Below are positions 7,855 to 11,644 of a stretch of DNA of 11,644 bases, in pieces; within the stretch, counting starts at the first letter, position 1, and each line of letters begins with the position of its first letter. The stretch comes from Bacteroidota bacterium (lineage in GTDB: Bacteria; Bacteroidota; Bacteroidia; Bacteroidales; UBA1402): contig JAUZOU010000056.1 of the NCBI GenBank assembly GCA_030706285.1, positions 1 through 11,644 on the forward strand, given 5' to 3'. The notes beneath the pieces were generated by a model that had not been told where the DNA came from, did not search any database, and saw only the letters and a list, made by a program, of their open reading frames with translations. The position numbers and the translations under genes are program-made.

Positions 7855-7894
7855 CTTAAACCCACGTCCTTTTGGGTGGATAGCTCAATTTAAG
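7855..7894. terminator. Nested inverted repeat between convergent dusB and metF, possible bidirectional terminator
   Basis: CTTAAA at 7855-7860 pairs with TTTAAG at 7889-7894, and inside it ACCCA (7860-7864) pairs with TGGGT (7873-7877). The structure is imperfect, with a long unpaired side between the inner and outer arms and no T-tract after it. Its place between two convergent genes suggests a role in ending both transcripts, but the stems are short and this is only a candidate. Confidence 0.25.
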
Positions 7895-7942
7895 AAAGTT
7901 CTTTCACTATACTGTGTGCGGATTTCAACGTCTCAAAGAGTA

Positions 7943-8890
7943 TCAGTAAACAGCCTGTGCCACTCTCTTGACACTATTGGTCGCCATCATTGTATAGAAA
8001 TGGATGCTGGGGACCCCTTTTGCCTTTAATTCCTGCGCTTGCAGCGTACACCATTCAACGCCGACTTCAACAGCTTCCGCATCTGTCTTGCATGTTCCCA
8101 ATTCCTTGGCAAAAGCCTCCGGCATATCGACATGAAATATTTTCGGCAACACTGTCAGTTGGTTAAGAAAAGTAATCGGTTTTAGACCAGGGATAATCGG
8201 AACGTTGATGCCTTCTTTCCGGCAGAGATCGACAAAATCGAAATATTTTTGGTTGTCGAAAAACATTTGGGTCACCAGATAAGAAGCGCCCGCTTTGACT
8301 TTCTCTTTTGCCCAGTAAAGATCAGAGGCTAAATTGGGTGCTTCATCATGCTTTTCCGGGTAGCAGGACATGCCGTATGAAAATGGGGATCCAGGATGCT
8401 TCATGGCCGATCCATCGAGAAAAAAGCCCTTATTGAATGCATTCACTTGCTGTTGAAGGTCTGTGGCATGAACATGTCCGGTCGGAATGAATGCTTTTTC
8501 ATGCTTGGCTTTATCTCCTCTCAGGAGCAACAGGTCAGTAATGCCAAGAAATTGCAGGTCCATGAGTACATATTCTGTTTCTTCCTTGGTGAAGCCACTG
8601 CATAAGACATGTGGCACGACTGGAATGTTGTATTTGTATTGGATGGAGGCGGCTACGGCAACGGTACCCGGACGGTGGCGTTCTGCTACTTGTTCGAAGA
8701 GGCCGTTTGGAAGCTGATGAAAGACCAATTCGCTCCGGTGCGTAGTAATATTGATGTATTTGGGATCGAACTCACGCAATGTTTCAATAGTCCGGATAAC
8801 ACTATCAATGCCATTCCCTTTTAAAGGAGGCAACAATTCGAATGAAAAGGCGGTGGTTTTGCTTTGTAATATAGTATCTACGACGCTCAT
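7943..8890 (-). CDS. metF: Methylenetetrahydrofolate reductase [NAD(P)H] MetF
   Basis: MetF is an FAD enzyme reducing 5,10-methylene-THF to 5-methyl-THF, the methyl source for methionine synthase. The 315-residue protein shows SFELLPP at 16-22 (E18 matches the catalytic Glu of the SFEFFPP motif), INITTHRSE near 47-54, VPHVLCSGFTKEETE near 92-106, LLLRGDKAKHE with D126 matching the FAD/folate-binding Asp of E. coli MetF, and TQMFFDN at 207-213 near the substrate-binding Gln. A segment at about 128-182, longer than in E. coli, is what I expect of Bacteroidota MetF. The ATG overlaps the S41 peptidase stop in an ATGA arrangement, so translation is likely coupled to it. No SAM riboswitch or other local leader can exist at this start because it is inside the operon, so regulation by methionine, if any, would act further upstream. 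Confidence 0.96.
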   Translation of the reverse strand: MSVVDTILQSKTTAFSFELLPPLKGNGIDSVIRTIETLREFDPKYINITTHRSELVFHQLPNGLFEQVAERHRPGTVAVAASIQYKYNIPVVPHVLCSGFTKEETEYVLMDLQFLGITDLLLLRGDKAKHEKAFIPTGHVHATDLQQQVNAFNKGFFLDGSAMKHPGSPFSYGMSCYPEKHDEAPNLASDLYWAKEKVKAGASYLVTQMFFDNQKYFDFVDLCRKEGINVPIIPGLKPITFLNQLTVLPKIFHVDMPEAFAKELGTCKTDAEAVEVGVEWCTLQAQELKAKGVPSIHFYTMMATNSVKRVAQAVY

Positions 8891-10506
8891 TTTGTTGGTG
8901 ATTTTCTTTTTAGCAATTCAGCATAACTTTTTTTGTCATTTAATAGTTCAAGCGCTTTCATGAGTGGCTCATTGTCGATTGACATGACTTTGTAGTAATC
9001 GGAAGATTTCCAGAGATCACGGGCCATAAACCCTTTTAGTTGCCGTTTCAGCAAGGATTGATCGGTGAGAGAATCTTCTTTATTCAGTCCAACACTGTCA
9101 GTCTTGGCGAAGGCAAGCAATTGATGCATCACCGAATCGCTGATCGCGAAGTTTTGGTCGAAGGCGTCATCTGTCGGATAGGCTTTGATTAAGTCCTGTC
9201 TATGTGCATCAATATATTCAAGGCTGAAACGGTTTAAGGTCCCGGACGTGATCAATACTTTGTACAGATGGGAATATTTGGTCGTGTCAAGAGGGACAAA
9301 GACGTCGGGCATTATGCCGCCGCCACCATAGATAGTCCGTTTGTTCAATAAGGTTTTTGTTTTGAGGGAATCCGGGAAATGGATGCTGTCGGCATGAATC
9401 ATTTCGCCACGGTTGTATCTGTCTATCAAATCACTGCTATAATTTTCAATGTTCTCATAAGGCTTTTGGATAAAGCGCCCGCTTGGGGTATAATACCTGG
9501 AAACGGTCAGTTTCAGGGATGATCCGTCAGGAAGATCAATCGGGCGTTGAACCAGTCCCTTGCCAAAACTTCTGCGACCTACGATCAGCCCTCTGTCCCA
9601 GTCCTGAATCGCCCCGGACAGGATTTCGCTGGCAGAAGCGGAGTATTCATCAATCAATATGACTAGTTTGCCGGTTTCAAATAGTCCTTTCGACGTGGCA
9701 TCACTTTGCATGCGAGGACTGTGAAGCCCTTTTGTATAAACGATGCATTTGCCGCCGGACAGAAATTCATCTGCCAGATCGACAGCGGCATTCATCAGTC
9801 CTCCACCATTCGACTGAAGATCGAGTACCAGATTTTCCATCCCTTGTTTTTTCAATGTGGCAAATGCTTCACGAAATTCATCAACTGTTGTTGCCCCAAA
9901 CCGGTTTAATTTGATGTAGCCGGTATGATTGTCGAGCATGAATGAAGCATCCAAGCTGTATAACGGAATTTTATCGCGGATAATGCGAAATGTCAGCCAG
10001 TCTTTGTTGGCACGGCGTTTTACCTGAAGCGTTACCATCGTGCCTTTTGGCCCCTTCAGCCGTTTCATGATGTCTTTATTAGACATATTGACTCCTGCTA
10101 TGTTCGTGCCATCGACGGTCATAATCCTGTCTCCCGGCAACAAGCCAACTTTCTCGGATGGGCCTCCTGCAATCACTTCCACAACAAACAGTGTATCATT
10201 GAGCATGTTGAAAGAAATACCAATACCATCGAAGCCACCCATAAGTGGTTCGTTCATCTCTTTCATTTCCTCAGCCGTCATATAGGCAGAATGTGGATCA
10301 AGCTTTTTCACCATGGCTTTAATGCCTTCTTCGACCAACTTATCTTCCTGAACGTTGTCTACATACAGGTTTTTGATGGCATATAAGGCCATGTTCATTT
10401 TGACGGTGGCAGGAGAAGCGGCAAATGAAGCCTGTTGTGCCTGCATGAAGGAAACGGATGCTAATGCGAAAAAGCAAAGCAACATCCGCTTAACGAGTTG
10501 TGTCAT
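8887..10506 (-). CDS. S41 family C-terminal processing peptidase (CtpA/Tsp-like), exported
   Basis: This 539-residue serine protease starts with a Sec signal peptide (Lys/Arg at 6-7, hydrophobic 8-20, likely cleavage near residues 22-25, no lipobox). A PDZ domain covers about 88-165 (GGFDGIGISF, then GLLPGDRIMTVDG). The S41 core follows, with GYIKLNRFG at 196-204, LDLQSNGGG at 228-236, and the catalytic dyad S291 in SASASEI and K316 in SFGKG, separated by 25 residues as in characterised CtpB. SRYYTPSGRFIQ (336-347) and GGGIMPD (395-401) complete the core. A helical C-terminal extension of roughly 130 residues follows. It should act in the periplasm, cutting proteins from their C-terminal ends; the substrates are unknown. 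Its ATG overlaps the coaD stop by four bases and its own stop overlaps the metF ATG, placing it mid-operon. The A7 run before its ATG is described in the findings. Confidence 0.94.
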   Translation of the reverse strand: MTQLVKRMLLCFFALASVSFMQAQQASFAASPATVKMNMALYAIKNLYVDNVQEDKLVEEGIKAMVKKLDPHSAYMTAEEMKEMNEPLMGGFDGIGISFNMLNDTLFVVEVIAGGPSEKVGLLPGDRIMTVDGTNIAGVNMSNKDIMKRLKGPKGTMVTLQVKRRANKDWLTFRIIRDKIPLYSLDASFMLDNHTGYIKLNRFGATTVDEFREAFATLKKQGMENLVLDLQSNGGGLMNAAVDLADEFLSGGKCIVYTKGLHSPRMQSDATSKGLFETGKLVILIDEYSASASEILSGAIQDWDRGLIVGRRSFGKGLVQRPIDLPDGSSLKLTVSRYYTPSGRFIQKPYENIENYSSDLIDRYNRGEMIHADSIHFPDSLKTKTLLNKRTIYGGGGIMPDVFVPLDTTKYSHLYKVLITSGTLNRFSLEYIDAHRQDLIKAYPTDDAFDQNFAISDSVMHQLLAFAKTDSVGLNKEDSLTDQSLLKRQLKGFMARDLWKSSDYYKVMSIDNEPLMKALELLNDKKSYAELLKRKSPTK

Positions 10507-10967
10507 TTTTTTAAGAGTTTACAGATGGCTTCCGGCAAATAGTCGCGGACATCTTTATTGAATTTTAGCAAATCACGGACGACATTTGACTGGATACCAG
10601 CCATCTGGGATTCGGCGAACAGGCAGACGGTTTCTATTCCAGTTAGTTTCCGGTTAACATCAGACAGGAGTAATTCGTACTCAAAGTCAGTAATCGTCCT
10701 GACTCCGCGAAGGATATAGGCAGCACCGATTTCTTTGGCAATATCGACGGTGAGCCCTTCATAAAAACAAACCTCCACACGAGGCTCATCTGCATAACAG
10801 GCCTGGATTTGTTCCATACGTTCTTTCGGAGAAAAAAGGGCCTTTTTATCGCTGTTAATACCAATCCCGATCACAATGCGATCGAATAGGTTCAATCCCC
10901 GGTTGACAATAGACGCATGTCCTAATGTAAAGGGGTCGAAGGTACCGGGAAATAGAGCAGTCTTCAT
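10503..10967 (-). CDS. coaD: Phosphopantetheine adenylyltransferase CoaD
   Basis: CoaD transfers AMP from ATP to 4'-phosphopantetheine, giving dephospho-CoA, the penultimate step of coenzyme A synthesis. The 154-residue protein has the normal length. The nucleotidyltransferase motif is FPGTFDPFTLGH at 6-17 (T14 and H17 of the TxGH site), K42 and the RGVR segment at 88-91 fit phosphate and substrate binding, and DFEYE follows at 94-98. The C-terminal ATP-binding motif, usually ISS(S/T)xV, reads IQSNVV at 125-130, so the first conserved Ser is Gln. The frame extends to a TTG at 10988 inside parE, but the ATG at 10967 gives the family N-terminus. It lies 7 bases after the parE stop and overlaps the S41 peptidase start (ATGA). 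It is the only visible CoaD in the window and presumably essential, so the motif change is likely functional rather than inactivating. Confidence 0.95.
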   Translation of the reverse strand: MKTALFPGTFDPFTLGHASIVNRGLNLFDRIVIGIGINSDKKALFSPKERMEQIQACYADEPRVEVCFYEGLTVDIAKEIGAAYILRGVRTITDFEYELLLSDVNRKLTGIETVCLFAESQMAGIQSNVVRDLLKFNKDVRDYLPEAICKLLKK

Positions 10968-10974
10968 TAGTTGT

Positions 10975-11644
10975 TCAGTCTTCGTCAACGACCAGATTTT
11001 TTATGATGAAAAGCTGGCGTTCTGACGTGTTTTTACCCATGTAAAATTCCAGCAACTCTTTCACCACATCTTCTTTTCGCAGACTAACTCGATCCAGCCG
11101 TATGTCTTTGCCTATAAAATGCTTGAATTCATCGGGCGAAATTTCACCCAATCCTTTGAACCGGGTAATTTCCGGATTGGGACCAAGGTTGTTAACGGCG
11201 GATAGCCGTTCTTCTTCACTGTAGCAATACCTGACTTCTTTTTTGTTCCGGACGCGGAAGAGCGGTGTCTGCAGGATGTATACGTGACCTTTTTTGATAA
11301 GTTCAGGGAAAAATTGCAGGAAAAAAGTCATGAGCAATAAACGGATGTGCATACCATCGACATCGGCATCCGTGGCAATGATCACTTTATTGTACCTCAG
11401 TTCATCCATGCCTTCTTCAATGTTGAGGGCCGATTGAAGGAGGTTGAATTCTTCGTTTTCATAGACAACTTTTTTAGTCATCCCGAAAGAATTGAGTGGC
11501 TTACCTCTTAAGCTGAAGACGGCCTGGTAGTTCACGTCCCGGCTTTTAGTGATGGATCCGCTGGCCGAGTCTCCCTCCGTGATGAAGATACTGGTTTCTT
11601 CCAGATTCTCTCCCTTGGTATCGCTAAAATGGAATCGGCAATCC
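10975..11644 (-). CDS. parE: DNA topoisomerase IV subunit B (ParE), C-terminal part only
   Basis: The frame is open to the window edge (last full codon ends at 11643), so the N-terminal ATPase half is missing and 222 residues remain. They contain the TOPRIM domain: ITEGDSASGSITKSRD with the catalytic Glu, FSLRGKPLN, then ATDADVDGMHIR with the metal-binding Asp residues, and near the end ITRFKGLGEISPDEF and FYMGKNTSERQ. Together with ParC it decatenates daughter chromosomes. EGDSASGS with KSRD, rather than the EGDSAGGSAKQ of standard GyrB, and the divergent short C-terminus favour ParE of Bacteroidota over GyrB. This assignment rests on recalled family features, so GyrB cannot be fully excluded. 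An internal GTG at 11535 is not a start. The stop is 7 bases before coaD, which makes it the most upstream visible gene of the minus-strand operon; the promoter is outside the window. Confidence 0.92.
   Translation of the reverse strand, partial: DCRFHFSDTKGENLEETSIFITEGDSASGSITKSRDVNYQAVFSLRGKPLNSFGMTKKVVYENEEFNLLQSALNIEEGMDELRYNKVIIATDADVDGMHIRLLLMTFFLQFFPELIKKGHVYILQTPLFRVRNKKEVRYCYSEEERLSAVNNLGPNPEITRFKGLGEISPDEFKHFIGKDIRLDRVSLRKEDVVKELLEFYMGKNTSERQLFIIKNLVVDED

Noticed and set aside
7844..7942. Possible small RNA or small gene in the dusB-metF gap
   Set aside because: The 99 bases hold only a weak inverted repeat; there is no TAnnTTTG promoter box placed to drive a transcript and no open frame with coding character.
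8396..8963. Several short plus-strand frames inside metF and at the metF-S41 junction
   Set aside because: All are antisense to well-supported genes, overlap one another and show no motifs or start signals.

Overview
The window looks like core chromosome of a Bacteroidales bacterium (Bacteroidota). The reasons are: a DUF2723-family membrane glycosyltransferase, a Bacteroidota-type ParE end, a MetF with the extra central segment seen in this phylum, and three short intergenic regions carrying the Bacteroidota sigma-factor -7 box (TAnnTTTG) with no clear Shine-Dalgarno sequences. Genus cannot be fixed from sequence alone. There are no tRNA or rRNA genes, insertion sequences, CRISPR arrays or phage genes, and no gap between genes exceeds about 125 bases.

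Layout. (1) Positions 2-3833, plus strand: a large DUF2723 GT-C-type glycosyltransferase (5' end cut by the window) is followed after one base by a NodB-type polysaccharide deacetylase, so the two probably form a glycan-related pair. (2) Positions 3846-5346, minus strand: a hotdog-fold thioesterase overlaps dprA by 8 bases; a consensus -7 box lies just upstream of the thioesterase. (3) Positions 5457-7843: a U32-family protein (minus) and dusB (plus) diverge from a 125-base region with a promoter -7 box on each strand. Both are probable tRNA-modification enzymes. (4) Positions 7943-11644, minus strand: parE (5' part outside the window), coaD, an S41 C-terminal processing peptidase and metF follow each other with a 7-base gap and then two ATGA stop/start overlaps, so they are very likely co-transcribed and partly translationally coupled.

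The genes cover glycan transfer and modification, DNA uptake and topology, tRNA modification, coenzyme A synthesis, periplasmic proteolysis and one-carbon metabolism. I see no clear new defence or mobile system. The items most worth checking are the glycosyltransferase-deacetylase pair, the divergent tRNA-modification promoter region, unusual residues in the conserved motifs of CoaD and DprA, and an A7 slippery run exactly at the coaD stop codon. Several annotated starts were moved inward from the longest open frame because the upstream extensions begin with TTG, overlap promoters or lack family similarity.
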